Origin: JAGNLM01 sp964439835
Lineage (GTDB): Bacteria; Pseudomonadota; Gammaproteobacteria; JAABTG01
Assembly (NCBI GenBank): GCA_964439835.1
Contig: CAYTPQ010000012.1
Location: 1-64,000, forward strand
Reading direction: 5' to 3'
Length of the DNA stretch: 64,000 nt
Shown here: positions 10,198 to 19,599 of the stretch, piece by piece
Layout: every line of letters begins with the position of its first letter
Position numbering within the stretch: the stretch's first letter is position 1
The notes under the pieces: generated by a model
Databases searched by the model: none
What the model saw: only the letters and a program-made list of their open reading frames with translations
Told to the model about the DNA's origin: nothing
Translations under genes and position numbers: made by a program

Positions 10198-10686
10198 CTA
10201 CCCCTGCAGATGCTGGTCGATGAGCTCTCGCACGGTGTGCAAGGGTTTGTTGCCGGCGAAGTGCGACACGGGCTCGCCGTGGCGGAAGAACATGACGGTC
10301 GGGAACCCCCGCAGCTTGTAGTGGCCCGCAAGCCGCATGTTGTCGTCCACCTCGACCTTGGCGAGAAGGAAGCGGCCGGCGAACTCGTGGGCCAGGCGTT
10401 CGAGGGTCGGTCCGAGGGCCCGGCAGGGCGGGCACCACTCCGCCCAGAAGTCCACCAGGACCAGCCGCTGGCGCGAGCCCTCGATGACCACCTCGGCAAA
10501 GCTCTGCTCGTCGACGTCCACGACATGTACCGGCGCGCCATGGCCACTGGCGGGGCCGTGACCATGCCCATGCCCATGCCCGTGGCCATGGCTGTGCCCG
10601 TGCCCGTGCTCGTGGCCGCCGGCGTGTCCGTGACCCCCGTGGCCGGGGCTGCTCGCGCTGTGCGCGCGCTCGGGGTGCGTCTTCAC
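10198..10686 (-). CDS. Thioredoxin with a histidine-rich N-terminal extension
   Basis: The protein has 162 residues. Residues 55-162 form a thioredoxin domain with the active site WCPPC (Cys85, Cys88), the cis-Pro motif RGFPTVMFF and the usual ending HTVRELIDQHLQG. Residues 1-54 contain 17 histidines, mostly as a Gly-His alternation, encoded by a 6-bp tandem repeat. Such stretches bind Zn, Ni, Co or Cu in metallochaperones; here they suggest a metal-binding or metal-responsive disulfide reductase. There is no signal peptide, so it should be cytoplasmic. The gene at 10722-11138 lies 35 bp upstream in the same direction, probably in one operon. Confidence 0.88.
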   Translation of the reverse strand: MKTHPERAHSASSPGHGGHGHAGGHEHGHGHSHGHGHGHGHGHGPASGHGAPVHVVDVDEQSFAEVVIEGSRQRLVLVDFWAEWCPPCRALGPTLERLAHEFAGRFLLAKVEVDDNMRLAGHYKLRGFPTVMFFRHGEPVSHFAGNKPLHTVRELIDQHLQG

Positions 10687-10721
10687 CGGAGTCTGCTCCT
10701 CGCGGAATGTCCGCCGACCGC

Positions 10722-11138
10722 TCAGGCCGGCGGCTGGGTCTCTCGAATGTGCTCCACGTAGCGCGCCTGGCCTTCCATGACGATCCGCGCCGACTGCCCG
10801 GTGACGACCACCTCGCCCTGCGCGAAGCGCAGCCGCAGCTCGGCGAACCCCGGCGCCTCGTCCATCGGCAGCGGGACCATGTCCAGGTACTTGAAGCCGC
10901 CCGCCTCGATGCTCCCGCCCGCCGCGACCGAGGGCAGCGCCGCGGCGAGACCCGTGACCTCCGCCTCCCGGATCGTCAGCTCCGCCTGCTGCTCCCAGAG
11001 GGTGCTGGGGTCGACGCCCGCAATCCCCTGGGACTTGACGATGAGCGCGGGTGCGAACCGCACGTGCGCGGTGTCGTCCTTGTCAACCTGCACCGACTCG
11101 ATCCCGGAGCCATTCAACCGAATGATCGCGTGCGCCAT
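10722..11138 (-). CDS. Conserved hypothetical protein upstream of the His-rich thioredoxin
   Basis: The 138-residue soluble protein has no signal peptide, cysteines or membrane segments. It reads as mostly beta strands (HVRFAPALIVKSQ; LTIREAEVTGL; ELRLRFAQGEVVVTGQSARI) and ends RYVEHIRETQPPA. I do not recognise the family. It precedes the thioredoxin gene by 35 bp on the same strand and is divergent from dusA, with about 210 bp between the two start codons holding no other gene. Confidence 0.6.
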   Translation of the reverse strand: MAHAIIRLNGSGIESVQVDKDDTAHVRFAPALIVKSQGIAGVDPSTLWEQQAELTIREAEVTGLAAALPSVAAGGSIEAGGFKYLDMVPLPMDEAPGFAELRLRFAQGEVVVTGQSARIVMEGQARYVEHIRETQPPA

Positions 11139-11352
11139 GAATCACCCTCGCGGAACCGGTCTGCCGTCGGGACGAACAAAACGGAGGGCCCCTCGCGGTG
11201 GCCGCCCGATTCCCCCGTCCCAGTTGAGACGTTCGCCGGGCGACGGCTATCCTGGCCGCCCGCTAACGTGGGACAGCATACCGCAAGCCAGCGCCCGGAC
11301 CGACCGACCCGCTGCGAGGCCTGCCCAGTCGGCCGGTCGGGGGACCTCACCC

Positions 11353-12384
11353 ATGGAAAGGAAAGCCTCCCCTCCGCTGCCCGTCGCCCCGCCGCGGTCC
11401 GCCGCGCCGGCGGCTCTGGACCGCAGGCTGTCCGTAGCACCGATGCTGGATTACACGGATCGCCACGCCCGCTACCTGCTGCGCCTGCTGACTCGCCGGA
11501 CCTTGCTCTACACGGAGATGGTCACGACCGGCGCCCTTCTGCACGGCGATGCGGCCCGCCACCTGGACCACGACCCCGCGGAGCATACCCTCGCCCTCCA
11601 GTTGGGCGGCAGCGAGCCGGCGGCGATGGCAACCTGCGCCCGGCTCGGCGCGCGCTGGGGCTACGACGAGGTCAACGTCAACGTGGGCTGCCCCAGCCCG
11701 CGCGTGCAGTCCGGGGCCTTCGGCGCCTGCCTGATGGCCGAGCCGGAGACCGTCGCAGGCTGCGTGCGGGCGATGGTCGACGCGGTGGCCATCCCGGTGA
11801 CGGTCAAGACGCGGATCGGCGTCGACACGCAGGATTCCTACGAAGCGCTCGCTGGATTCGTCGGTACTGTGGCCGAGGCGGGCTGCCGCACCTTCGTGGT
11901 CCACGCCCGCAAGGCGTGGCTTGCGGGCCTGAGCCCGGCCGAGAACCGTAGCGTGCCGCCCCTGCGCTACGACGTGGTCTACCGCCTGAAGCGGGACTTC
12001 CCGGACCTGCAGATCATCCTGAACGGCGGCGTCACCAGCCTCGACGCCGCCTGCGAGCACCTCGGCCAGGTGGACGGAGTGATGATCGGCCGGGCCGCCT
12101 ACGAGAACGCCTATCTCCTCGCCGAGGCCGACCGGGTCATCTTCGGTGAGCCGGACCCACCACCACAGCGCTGCGCCGTGCTTCGGACCTACGTGGATTA
12201 TGTGGAGCGCGAGCTCGCCCGGGGCACCCCCCTGGCGCGGATGACCCGTCACCTCTTCGGCCTGTTCCACGGCCAGCCCGGGGCCCGGGCCTGGCGGCGA
12301 CACCTGACGGAAGGGGCGGTGCGGCCGGGGGCGGGTGCCGAGGTGGTGGTGGAAGCCGCCCGGCGGGTAGGGTGCCAGGTTTAG
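11353..12384 (+). CDS. dusA: tRNA-dihydrouridine(20/20a) synthase
   Basis: DusA reduces U20 and U20a of tRNA to dihydrouridine using FMN and NADPH. The 343-residue protein shows VAPMLDYTDRHARYLLR at its N-terminus, the TEMVTTGALLHGD strand, the catalytic region NVNVGCPSPRVQSGAFGACL with its conserved Cys, and the DusA-specific ending LFHGQPGARAWRRHL. The ATG at 11353 was chosen because the frame upstream has no homology and this start leaves a short leader before the conserved core. The gene stands alone, divergent from the unknown gene at 10722. Confidence 0.94.
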   Translation: MERKASPPLPVAPPRSAAPAALDRRLSVAPMLDYTDRHARYLLRLLTRRTLLYTEMVTTGALLHGDAARHLDHDPAEHTLALQLGGSEPAAMATCARLGARWGYDEVNVNVGCPSPRVQSGAFGACLMAEPETVAGCVRAMVDAVAIPVTVKTRIGVDTQDSYEALAGFVGTVAEAGCRTFVVHARKAWLAGLSPAENRSVPPLRYDVVYRLKRDFPDLQIILNGGVTSLDAACEHLGQVDGVMIGRAAYENAYLLAEADRVIFGEPDPPPQRCAVLRTYVDYVERELARGTPLARMTRHLFGLFHGQPGARAWRRHLTEGAVRPGAGAEVVVEAARRVGCQV

Positions 12385-12453
12385 GGCGGACCCCGCCCCG
12401 GGCGGACGCGAGGGGCTACAGAGCGCAGCATCGCTCGCACGGGCGCGCGCACC

Positions 12454-12522
12454 CGTCACCCCGGCACAAGCCGGGGACCAGGGTTCTGACTCCCCTGGAG
12501 TCCGGCTCTCGCCGGAATGACG
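12454..12522. repeat. Dispersed palindromic repeat of the CGTCATTCCGGC type
   Basis: The left arm starts CGTCACCCCGGCACAAGCCG and the right arm ends CTCTCGCCGGAATGACG; the arms pair imperfectly over about 29 bp around an 8-bp loop. This is the familiar small repeat found scattered between genes in many proteobacteria. It lies in the 265-bp space between dusA and pepN, which holds nothing else I can identify. Confidence 0.7.
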
Positions 12523-12649
12523 AGGGCAGACTGGCCCAGCGCCGTCCGGCTCGGACACGCGAGACCCGCCGAGACACGGCTGGCTTGCTCGCCAGAACCG
12601 GCTGGCAGCGCCTCGGTCGAATCGACGAGACCTAACCGGAACCTGCCCC

Positions 12650-15295
12650 ATGCGCGACGCTGCCCCCCGCACCACCTACCTCAAGGACTACAGCCCGCCC
12701 CCCTACCGGGTGGAGACAGTCGACCTCCGCTTCGACCTGGGCGAGGGCACGACCCACGTGCGCTCGGCCCTGCGGATGCGGCGCGATGCCGCCGCCGCGC
12801 CCGGTACACCGCTGGTCCTGGACGGACAGGACCTGGAGCTGGTCTCCCTGGCGCTGGACGCCACCCCGCTCACGGCCGGCCGGTACCAGCGCGGCCCGGA
12901 GTCCCTCACGATCGAGGACGTCCCCGCGGATTTCACCCTGACGGTCGAGACCCGGATCCGGCCCGAGGCGAACACCGCCCTGGAGGGCCTCTACCGCGTC
13001 GGGGGACTCTTCTGCACCCAGTGCGAGGCGGAGGGCTTCCGCAAGATCACCTACTTCCCCGACCGCCCGGACGTGATGGCCCGCTTCACGACCACCCTCG
13101 TCGCCGACCGCGAGGCCTGCCCGGTGCTGCTCTCGAACGGCAACCCGGTCGAGCGCGGCGACCTGGGCGACGGCCGTCACTGGGTCCGGTGGGAGGACCC
13201 GTTCCCCAAGCCGAGCTACCTGTTCGCCCTAGTGGCCGGCCGGCTGGTGGAGGTCGCCGACACCTTCGTCACCCGCTCGGGCCGCCAGGTGGCGCTGCGG
13301 ATCTACGTCGAGCCCCAGAACGCCGACAAGTGCGCCCACGCCATGCGCTCGCTGCAAGAGGCCATGCGCTGGGACGAGGAGGTCTTCGGCCTGGAGTACG
13401 ACCTGGACATCTACATGATCGTCGCGGTCGACAGCTTCAACATGGGGGCGATGGAGAACAAGGGCCTGAACGTCTTCAACTCCAAGTACGTGCTGGCCCG
13501 CCCGGACACCGCCACCGACGCCGACTACTCCGGCATCCAGGGGGTCGTCGCCCACGAGTACTTCCACAACTGGACCGGCAACCGGGTCACCTGCCGGGAC
13601 TGGTTCCAGCTGAGCCTGAAGGAGGGCCTGACGGTCTTCCGCGACCAGGAGTTCTCCGCGGACATGAACAGCCGGGCGGTGGAGCGGATCGGGGACGTCC
13701 GCCGCCTGCGCACGGTCCAGTTCGCTGAGGACGCGGGCCCGATGGCTCACCCGGTGCGCCCCGACGCCTACATCGAGATCAACAACTTCTACACCCCGAC
13801 CGTGTACGAGAAGGGCGCCGAGGTGATCCGAATGACCCGCGCCCTGCTCGGACGCGAGGGCTTCCGGCGCGGGATGGACCTCTACTTCGCCCGCCACGAC
13901 GGCCAGGCCGTGACCATCGAGGACTTCCTGCGGGCGATGGAGGACGCGAACAGAGCGGACCTCGCCCAGTTCCGGCTCTGGTACAGCCAGGCCGGCACCC
14001 CGGAGGTGGCCGTAAGCGAGCAGTACGACCCAGCCACCCGGAGCTACGCCCTGACCCTCAGCCAGCACTGCCCCCCGACGCCCGGTCAGCCGGAGAAGCG
14101 GCCGATGCACATCCCGGTCGCGCTGGGGCTGCTGGACGCGAGCGGCCGGGACATCCCCCTGCGCCTCGAAACCGAGGCGACGGCCGTCGGCACGACGCGG
14201 GTGATTTCCCTACGCGAGCCGGAGCAGACCTTCCGCTTTGCCGACGTCCCCGAGCGCCCGGTGCTCTCGCTGCTGCGGGGCTTCTCGGCGCCCGTGCGCC
14301 TGCGTGCCGAGCAGAGCGACGAAGAGCTCGCCTTCCTGATGGCCCACGACTCCGACCCCTTCAACCGCTGGGACGCGGGGCAGCGGCTCGCCACCCGCGT
14401 GTTGCTCGCGCTCGCGGACGACGCCCGCGCCGGCCGCCCGCTCGTCTGCCCCGAGCACCTGGCACAGGCCTTCCGCCGCGTCCTGGAGACGAGCGCCTCG
14501 GACCCGGCCTTCGCCGCGGAGGCGCTGAGCCTGCCAGGGGAGTCGTACCTCATGGACCAGATGGCCGTGGCCGACCCCGACGCCGCGCACACGGCCCGCG
14601 ACTTCCTGCGGGGCGCGCTGGCGCAGGCCCTGCGGGGCCCGTTCGAGGCCACCTACCGGGCCAGCCAGGGCGAGGGGCCTTACCGGGTCGAGCCGCGCGA
14701 GATGGGGCGCCGGGCGCTGAAGGGCCTCTGCCTCGCCTATCTCTCCGAGATCCCCGGCCCGAACCAAGCGGCCCCGGCGGTCGACCAGCTCCGGCGAGCG
14801 GACAACATGACCGACACCATGGCCGCGCTCTCCGTTCTGGCGAATCTCGACGTGCCGGAGAGGACCGAGGCCCTGGACGCCTTTTACCACCGCTGGCACG
14901 CGGACCCGCTGGTGGTGGACAAGTGGCTCGCCCTGCAGGCGTCCTCCCGCCTGCCCGGCACGCTGGCGGAGGTCGAGCGGCTGCTCACGCACCCCGCCTT
15001 CGAACTCCGCAACCCCAACCGGGTGCGCGCACTGATTGGCGCCTTCGCCCACGGCAACCCGGTGCGGTTCCACGCCGCCTCGGGCGAGGGCTACGCCTTC
15101 CTCGCCGAGCGGGTGATCGAGCTCGACCCGCTGAACCCCCAGGTCGCCGCCCGGATGCTCGCACCCATGAGCCGCTGGCGCCGGTTCGACCCGGCGCGTC
15201 AGGCCCTCATGCGCGCCCAGCTCGAGCGGGTGCTCGCCCGCGAGGGGCTATCCAAAGACGTGTTCGAGGTCGCCTCAAAGAGCCTCGCGGGGTGA
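12650..15295 (+). CDS. pepN: Aminopeptidase N (M1 zinc metallopeptidase)
   Basis: PepN removes N-terminal residues from peptides in the cytoplasm during late protein turnover. The 881-residue protein has the substrate-binding GAMEN motif (NMGAMENKGLN, near residue 265) and the zinc site HEYFHNW with His302, Glu303, His306 and the distal Glu325 (LSLKEGLTVF). Length and the C-terminal helical domain, ending FEVASKSLAG, match the E. coli type. The ATG at 12650 leads straight into RTTYLKDYSPPPYRVETVDL, the conserved start of the family. It converges with zwf, with a strong hairpin between the two. Confidence 0.97.
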   Translation: MRDAAPRTTYLKDYSPPPYRVETVDLRFDLGEGTTHVRSALRMRRDAAAAPGTPLVLDGQDLELVSLALDATPLTAGRYQRGPESLTIEDVPADFTLTVETRIRPEANTALEGLYRVGGLFCTQCEAEGFRKITYFPDRPDVMARFTTTLVADREACPVLLSNGNPVERGDLGDGRHWVRWEDPFPKPSYLFALVAGRLVEVADTFVTRSGRQVALRIYVEPQNADKCAHAMRSLQEAMRWDEEVFGLEYDLDIYMIVAVDSFNMGAMENKGLNVFNSKYVLARPDTATDADYSGIQGVVAHEYFHNWTGNRVTCRDWFQLSLKEGLTVFRDQEFSADMNSRAVERIGDVRRLRTVQFAEDAGPMAHPVRPDAYIEINNFYTPTVYEKGAEVIRMTRALLGREGFRRGMDLYFARHDGQAVTIEDFLRAMEDANRADLAQFRLWYSQAGTPEVAVSEQYDPATRSYALTLSQHCPPTPGQPEKRPMHIPVALGLLDASGRDIPLRLETEATAVGTTRVISLREPEQTFRFADVPERPVLSLLRGFSAPVRLRAEQSDEELAFLMAHDSDPFNRWDAGQRLATRVLLALADDARAGRPLVCPEHLAQAFRRVLETSASDPAFAAEALSLPGESYLMDQMAVADPDAAHTARDFLRGALAQALRGPFEATYRASQGEGPYRVEPREMGRRALKGLCLAYLSEIPGPNQAAPAVDQLRRADNMTDTMAALSVLANLDVPERTEALDAFYHRWHADPLVVDKWLALQASSRLPGTLAEVERLLTHPAFELRNPNRVRALIGAFAHGNPVRFHAASGEGYAFLAERVIELDPLNPQVAARMLAPMSRWRRFDPARQALMRAQLERVLAREGLSKDVFEVASKSLAG

Positions 15296-15351
15296 CCCAG
15301 CCCGGGCCAGCCTAAAGCCTACAGAGACATCATCGCTGCCACGCAGAGCAG

Positions 15352-15387
15352 CCTCCCGGTGCGGTTTCGCGGGACCGCGCCGGGAGG
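15352..15387. terminator. Hairpin between convergent pepN and zwf
   Basis: CCTCCCGG (15352-15359) pairs with CCGGGAGG (15380-15387), and inside it GCGGT pairs with ACCGC, giving a 13-bp interrupted stem. There is no T-tract on either side. Position between two convergent genes suggests a bidirectional transcript end. Confidence 0.5.
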
Positions 15388-15457
15388 TCGCATGACGCCC
15401 GACTGGTGGCCGATCTCTTCGCGCGCTGTGAGACGACGGCCGCGCCGTTGTGACCGA

Positions 15458-16990
15458 TCACGCACGCACCGCGCAGCTGTGCCAGCCGCGCCGATCGCGG
15501 CGTAGCAGCTCGTCGGCCGTGGCGGGACCCCAGCTGCCCGAGGCATAGTTGGGGAAGTCGCGGGGCGGCAGGGCCTGCCAGACGTCGAGGATCGGCTGCA
15601 CGATCTCCCAGCCCACCTCGATGTGATCGGCGCGCTTGAACAGCGTCGAGTCCCCGTACATGCAGTCGTAGATCAGGGTCTCGTAGCCGGTCTGCGGGTC
15701 GGTGCCGAAGTAGTCGCTGTAGGAGAAGTCCATCTCGACCACCCCCAGCTGCGGCTTGGGCCCCGGCACTTTGGCGTTGAAGCTCATGCCGATGCCCTCG
15801 TCGGGCTGGATCCGCAGCACCAGGAAGTTCGGCTGCAGCTGGCGCAGGTGCGAGTCGCGGAACATCGCCGTCGGCGCGTGCTTGTACTCGATCACGACCT
15901 GGGTCCAGCGCCCCGGCAGGCGCTTGCCGGTGCGCAGGTAGAACGGCACGCCCGCCCAGCGCCAGCTGTCGATCTTGAGACGCAGGGCAACGAAGGTCTC
16001 GGTGCGCGAGTCGGACGCGATGCCCGGCTCGGCGCGGTAACCCGGGACCTTGCGGCCGTTCGGCAGCACGCCCTCGCCGTACTGCCCGCGCACCGTCTCG
16101 CGCAGCACGTCCTCCGGGGTGAGCGGCTGCACCGCACGCAGCACCTTCGCCTGCTCGTCGCGTACCTCGTCCGGGCCGAACGAGTTGGGCGGCTCCATGG
16201 CGATGACCCCCAACAGCGCGAGCAGGTGATTCGGCACCATGTCGCGCAGGGCCCCGGACTCTTCGTAGTAGCTCGCCCGGTTCTCGACGCCGAGCGACTC
16301 GGAGACCGTGATCTGCACGTGGTCGATGTAACGGTGGTTCCAGATTGGCTCCACCGTGCTGTTGGCGAAGCGGTAGGTCAGAATGTTCTGGACCGTCTCT
16401 TTCCCCAGGTAGTGATCGATGCGGTAGACCTGGCGCTCGTCGAGGCTGCGGTGCAGGGTCTGATTCAGCTCGCGGGCTGACTCCAGATCACGCCCGAAGG
16501 GCTTCTCGATGATCAGCCGCCGGAAGCGGCCGTTGTCCTCCTGGGAGAGGCCCGACTGGCCGAGGTTGGTAGCGATCTCGCCGAAGAACCGGGGCGGGGT
16601 CGCCAGGTAGAAGACGTAGCTTCCCGGCGTGCGTTGGGTGCCGTCGACGTGCTCCAGGTACTCGCGCAGGCGTACGAACGCCGCCAGCTCCCGGAAGTCG
16701 CCCTGGATGTAGTAGCTGCGGGCGACCAGGTCGTCCCACACGGCCGCCTCGGCGTCTTCGCCCAGGAACCCGCGCACCTCGCGGTTCAGGTACTCGCGAA
16801 AGCCGCCCTCGTCGTAATCGACGCGGTCCACGCCGACGATGGCGAACTGATCGGCCAGCAGCCGCTGGCGGGCCAGGTTGTAGAGCGCCGGCAGCAGCTT
16901 GCGCTTGGTGAGGTCTCCGCCCGCCCCGAAGATCACGAACAGGCAGGGCGGCGCGGGGGCGGCCGCGCTCTGCCCGACAATGTCAATCAT
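15458..16990 (-). CDS. zwf: Glucose-6-phosphate 1-dehydrogenase
   Basis: Zwf oxidises glucose-6-phosphate to 6-phosphogluconolactone with NADP+, feeding the oxidative pentose phosphate or Entner-Doudoroff pathway. The protein has 510 residues, with the N-terminal Rossmann motif FVIFGAGGDLTKRKLLPALY and the active-site signature RIDHYLGKETVQN. The start at 16990 (MIDIVGQS) was preferred to the ATG at 17023 because AAGGAG lies 8 bp in front of it. No pgl, edd or gnd lies nearby, so it seems to be a lone gene here. Confidence 0.96.
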   Translation of the reverse strand: MIDIVGQSAAAPAPPCLFVIFGAGGDLTKRKLLPALYNLARQRLLADQFAIVGVDRVDYDEGGFREYLNREVRGFLGEDAEAAVWDDLVARSYYIQGDFRELAAFVRLREYLEHVDGTQRTPGSYVFYLATPPRFFGEIATNLGQSGLSQEDNGRFRRLIIEKPFGRDLESARELNQTLHRSLDERQVYRIDHYLGKETVQNILTYRFANSTVEPIWNHRYIDHVQITVSESLGVENRASYYEESGALRDMVPNHLLALLGVIAMEPPNSFGPDEVRDEQAKVLRAVQPLTPEDVLRETVRGQYGEGVLPNGRKVPGYRAEPGIASDSRTETFVALRLKIDSWRWAGVPFYLRTGKRLPGRWTQVVIEYKHAPTAMFRDSHLRQLQPNFLVLRIQPDEGIGMSFNAKVPGPKPQLGVVEMDFSYSDYFGTDPQTGYETLIYDCMYGDSTLFKRADHIEVGWEIVQPILDVWQALPPRDFPNYASGSWGPATADELLRRDRRGWHSCAVRA

Positions 16991-17130
16991 GGCCGATGCT
17001 CCTTGCTTCGGGACGCACTGCACACGTCGCCACGCCGGCGAGGACGTCCGCGCGGCCCGCGCCGCCGTATCTCCGCGTTCGCCGGGGCGACCCGTGCGGA
17101 CTTGTGAAAAGCTTGCTCAGTCTGCCTGTC

Positions 17131-19350
17131 CTATTCCCCGCCGGCCAGGCGTGAGGGCGCTGGACCGCTCGCCCCCGCTTCGACCGGCCGGGCGCCCGGG
17201 CCGTTCCCCCGGCGCCAGTCGTGGAAGCGCTCGAGCCAGGCGAGCACCCGGGCCGGCGCGTGGGCCTGCTTCCAGCGGCCAGCGGCGTACTTGTTGGCCT
17301 CGGCGAGCGTCGGGTAAATGTGGATGGTGGACAGGATCTTGTTGAGCCCCAGGCCGTGCCGCATGGCGGCGACGTACTCGGCGATCACGTCCCCCGCGTG
17401 CTCCCCGACAATCGTGACGCCCAGGATACGGTCCTTGCCCGGCACCGTCAGCACCTTCACCACGCCGTGGGCCTCGCCGTCCGCAATCGCCCGGTCGAGG
17501 TCGTCGAGGCCGTAGGTCGTGACCTCGTAGGCGACGCCCTTCGCCCTCGCCTCCTGCTCGTTGAGACCGACCCGCGCCACCTCCGGGTCGGTGAAGGTCG
17601 ACCAGGGGATCACCGAGTAGTCGGCACGGTACTTTCGGAAGGCCCCGAAGAGCGCGTTGACCGCGGCATACCAGGCCTGGTGGCTCGCGAAATGGGTGAA
17701 CTGGTAGGGACCGGCCACGTCACCGGCGGCGTAGACGTTCGGGTAGAGGGTCTCGAGGTAGGCGTTGACCTCGACCGTACCGGAGTGCGTGGTGGGTACG
17801 CCCAGCGTCTCCAGCCCGAAGCCTGAGGTGTTCGCCTGCCGGCCGAACGCGACCAGCAGCTCGTCGAAGGGGATCCGCACCGCCTCGCCCGCGTGCTCGG
17901 CCACCAGCACCTTCTCGTCGCCCGCGCGCTCGAAGCGAATCGGCGTGTGACCCGTCCGCAGGTCGACGCCCTCGGCCCGGAAGCGGTCCATGACCATCCC
18001 GGCGATCTCGGGGTCTTCCCGCGGCAGCAGGCGCGGACCGCGCTGGAGCTGGGTCACCTTGGAGCCGAAGCGAGCGAAGGCCTGGGCGAGCTCGCAGCCG
18101 ATGGGGCCCCCGCCCAGCACCAGTAGCCGCTTCGGCAGCACTCGCAGGCCCCAGACCGTGTCCGAGGTCAGGTAGCCCACGTCGTCGATCCCTGGGATCG
18201 CCGGCACCGCCGGCCGCCCGCCGGTCGCCACCACGATGGCCCGGGTAGTGAGGGCGCGGGTACCCTCCGCCGTCGTCACCTCCACGGTCCAGGGTGAGGT
18301 GATCCGGGCCTCGCCGAGCAGGACCTCGACACCGAGCCGGGTGTAGCGCTCGACCGAGTCGTGGGGCTCGACCGTCTTCACCACCCGCTGCACCCGTTCC
18401 ATCACCTCGGCGAAGTCGAAACGCGCCTCGGCCTCCCGGATCCCGAGCTCGCTCGCCCGCCGGATGTGCGACAGCAGCTTCGCTGAGCGCAGCAGGGCCT
18501 TGGAGGGCACGCAGCCGGTGTTCAGGCAGTCGCCGCCCATCCGGTGCTTCTCCACCAGCGTCACCCGCGCCTTCACCGCCGCGGCGATGTAGGCCGTGAC
18601 CAGCCCCGCCGAGCCCGCGCCTATCACCACCAGGTTGCGGTCGAAGCGCCGCGGCCGCGGCCAGCGGGCGTAGACGCGGCGGGCCTTCAGCCATTCCAGG
18701 AGCTTCTTCGCCACCAGCGGGAACAGCCCGAGCAGGGCGAAGGAGCCGAGCAGCGCCGGCGACAGCACGCCGGCGAGCGAGTCGAGGCGAGCGAGCTGCG
18801 TCCCCGCGTTCACGTAGACCAGGGTCGCGGGCAACATCCCGAGCTGGCTGACCCAGTAGAAGGTGCGGGCGCGGATCGGGGTGAGGCCCATCGCCAGGTT
18901 GATCACGAAGAACGGGAAGATCGGGACCAGGCGCAGGGTGAAGAGGTAGAACGCCCCGTCCTTCTCGACCCCCGCGTTGAGCGCGGCGAGGCGCTCGCCG
19001 AAGCGGCGCTGGACCGAGTCCCGCAGGAGGAACCGCGAGACCAGGAAGGCGAGGGTCGCGCCGATGGTGGAGGCGAAGGACACCACGACCACGCCCCAGA
19101 GCAGCCCGAAGATCGCCCCGCCAGCGAGCGTCATCACCGTCGCCCCCGGCAGCGACAGCCCGGTGACGGCGACGTAGACCAGAAAGTAGATGAGCGTCGC
19201 GGCCACCGGGTGCGCGACCGTGTAGGCGTCCAACGCCGCCTGCTGGGCCTTCAGGACGTCGAGGCTCAGGTATTGCCCCAGGTCGAAGGCAAAGAAGGCG
19301 CCCACCAGCACGGCGACGGCGGCCAGCAGGGCGATACGGGACAGGGTCAT
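17131..19350 (-). CDS. TVP38/TMEM64 membrane domain fused to a mercuric-reductase-like disulfide oxidoreductase
   Basis: The protein has 739 residues. Residues 1-225 are a TVP38/TMEM64 (SNARE-associated Golgi, DedA-like) membrane domain with five or six helices and the motif LSLPGATVMTLAGGAIFG. From about residue 235 follows a class I pyridine nucleotide-disulfide oxidoreductase: FAD site NLVVIGAGSAGLV, redox pair GGDCLNTGCVPSK, NAD site LVLGGGPIGCELAQAF, and dimerisation domain. MerA's N-terminal HMA domain and C-terminal vicinal cysteines are absent, so mercury reduction is unlikely. The start ATG at 19350 has a GGAGG site. Fusions of this type are known; the role may be quinone- or thiol-linked redox at the membrane. 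A palindromic repeat lies directly upstream. Confidence 0.9.
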   Translation of the reverse strand: MTLSRIALLAAVAVLVGAFFAFDLGQYLSLDVLKAQQAALDAYTVAHPVAATLIYFLVYVAVTGLSLPGATVMTLAGGAIFGLLWGVVVVSFASTIGATLAFLVSRFLLRDSVQRRFGERLAALNAGVEKDGAFYLFTLRLVPIFPFFVINLAMGLTPIRARTFYWVSQLGMLPATLVYVNAGTQLARLDSLAGVLSPALLGSFALLGLFPLVAKKLLEWLKARRVYARWPRPRRFDRNLVVIGAGSAGLVTAYIAAAVKARVTLVEKHRMGGDCLNTGCVPSKALLRSAKLLSHIRRASELGIREAEARFDFAEVMERVQRVVKTVEPHDSVERYTRLGVEVLLGEARITSPWTVEVTTAEGTRALTTRAIVVATGGRPAVPAIPGIDDVGYLTSDTVWGLRVLPKRLLVLGGGPIGCELAQAFARFGSKVTQLQRGPRLLPREDPEIAGMVMDRFRAEGVDLRTGHTPIRFERAGDEKVLVAEHAGEAVRIPFDELLVAFGRQANTSGFGLETLGVPTTHSGTVEVNAYLETLYPNVYAAGDVAGPYQFTHFASHQAWYAAVNALFGAFRKYRADYSVIPWSTFTDPEVARVGLNEQEARAKGVAYEVTTYGLDDLDRAIADGEAHGVVKVLTVPGKDRILGVTIVGEHAGDVIAEYVAAMRHGLGLNKILSTIHIYPTLAEANKYAAGRWKQAHAPARVLAWLERFHDWRRGNGPGARPVEAGASGPAPSRLAGGE

Positions 19351-19370
19351 GGTGCCTCCACGTCGTTTTG

Positions 19371-19434
19371 TCAAAGGGCTCAGGCTCGATCGATCCCGTC
19401 TCCCGACCAATGGTGTCTGACCCCATTGATCGCG
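19371..19434. repeat. Palindromic repeat of the GGGGTCAGAC family
   Basis: The arm TCAAAGGGCTCAGGCTCGAT (19371-19390) and the opposing arm AATGGTGTCTGACCCCATTG (19409-19428) match the family seen inside imuC and at 47814-47878, though this copy is more degenerate. It lies 21 bp upstream of the start codon of the TVP38-oxidoreductase gene, between divergent genes, so it may affect its leader. Confidence 0.7.
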
Positions 19435-19599
19435 GGAGGCACCCGTCGCCGCTTGGACCGCGAGCCGCTGCGGCCGTTCGAGGGCAGCCAAACTGGGCGA
19501 GACTCCGAGAATACGGGCGGGGCGGAGGAGTGGATTCAGGTCTGCCGCTCGGGTCTCGCGCGGGTGGACAGAAAGCGGGACCGGCCCTATCGTCTGGGC

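Noticed and set aside
17131..19350. Mercuric reductase
   Set aside because: No HMA domain, no C-terminal vicinal cysteines and no mer genes nearby.
17720..19426. Second minus-strand frame over the TVP38-oxidoreductase gene
   Set aside because: Pro/Arg/Gly-rich frame-shifted shadow of the real protein; no homology.
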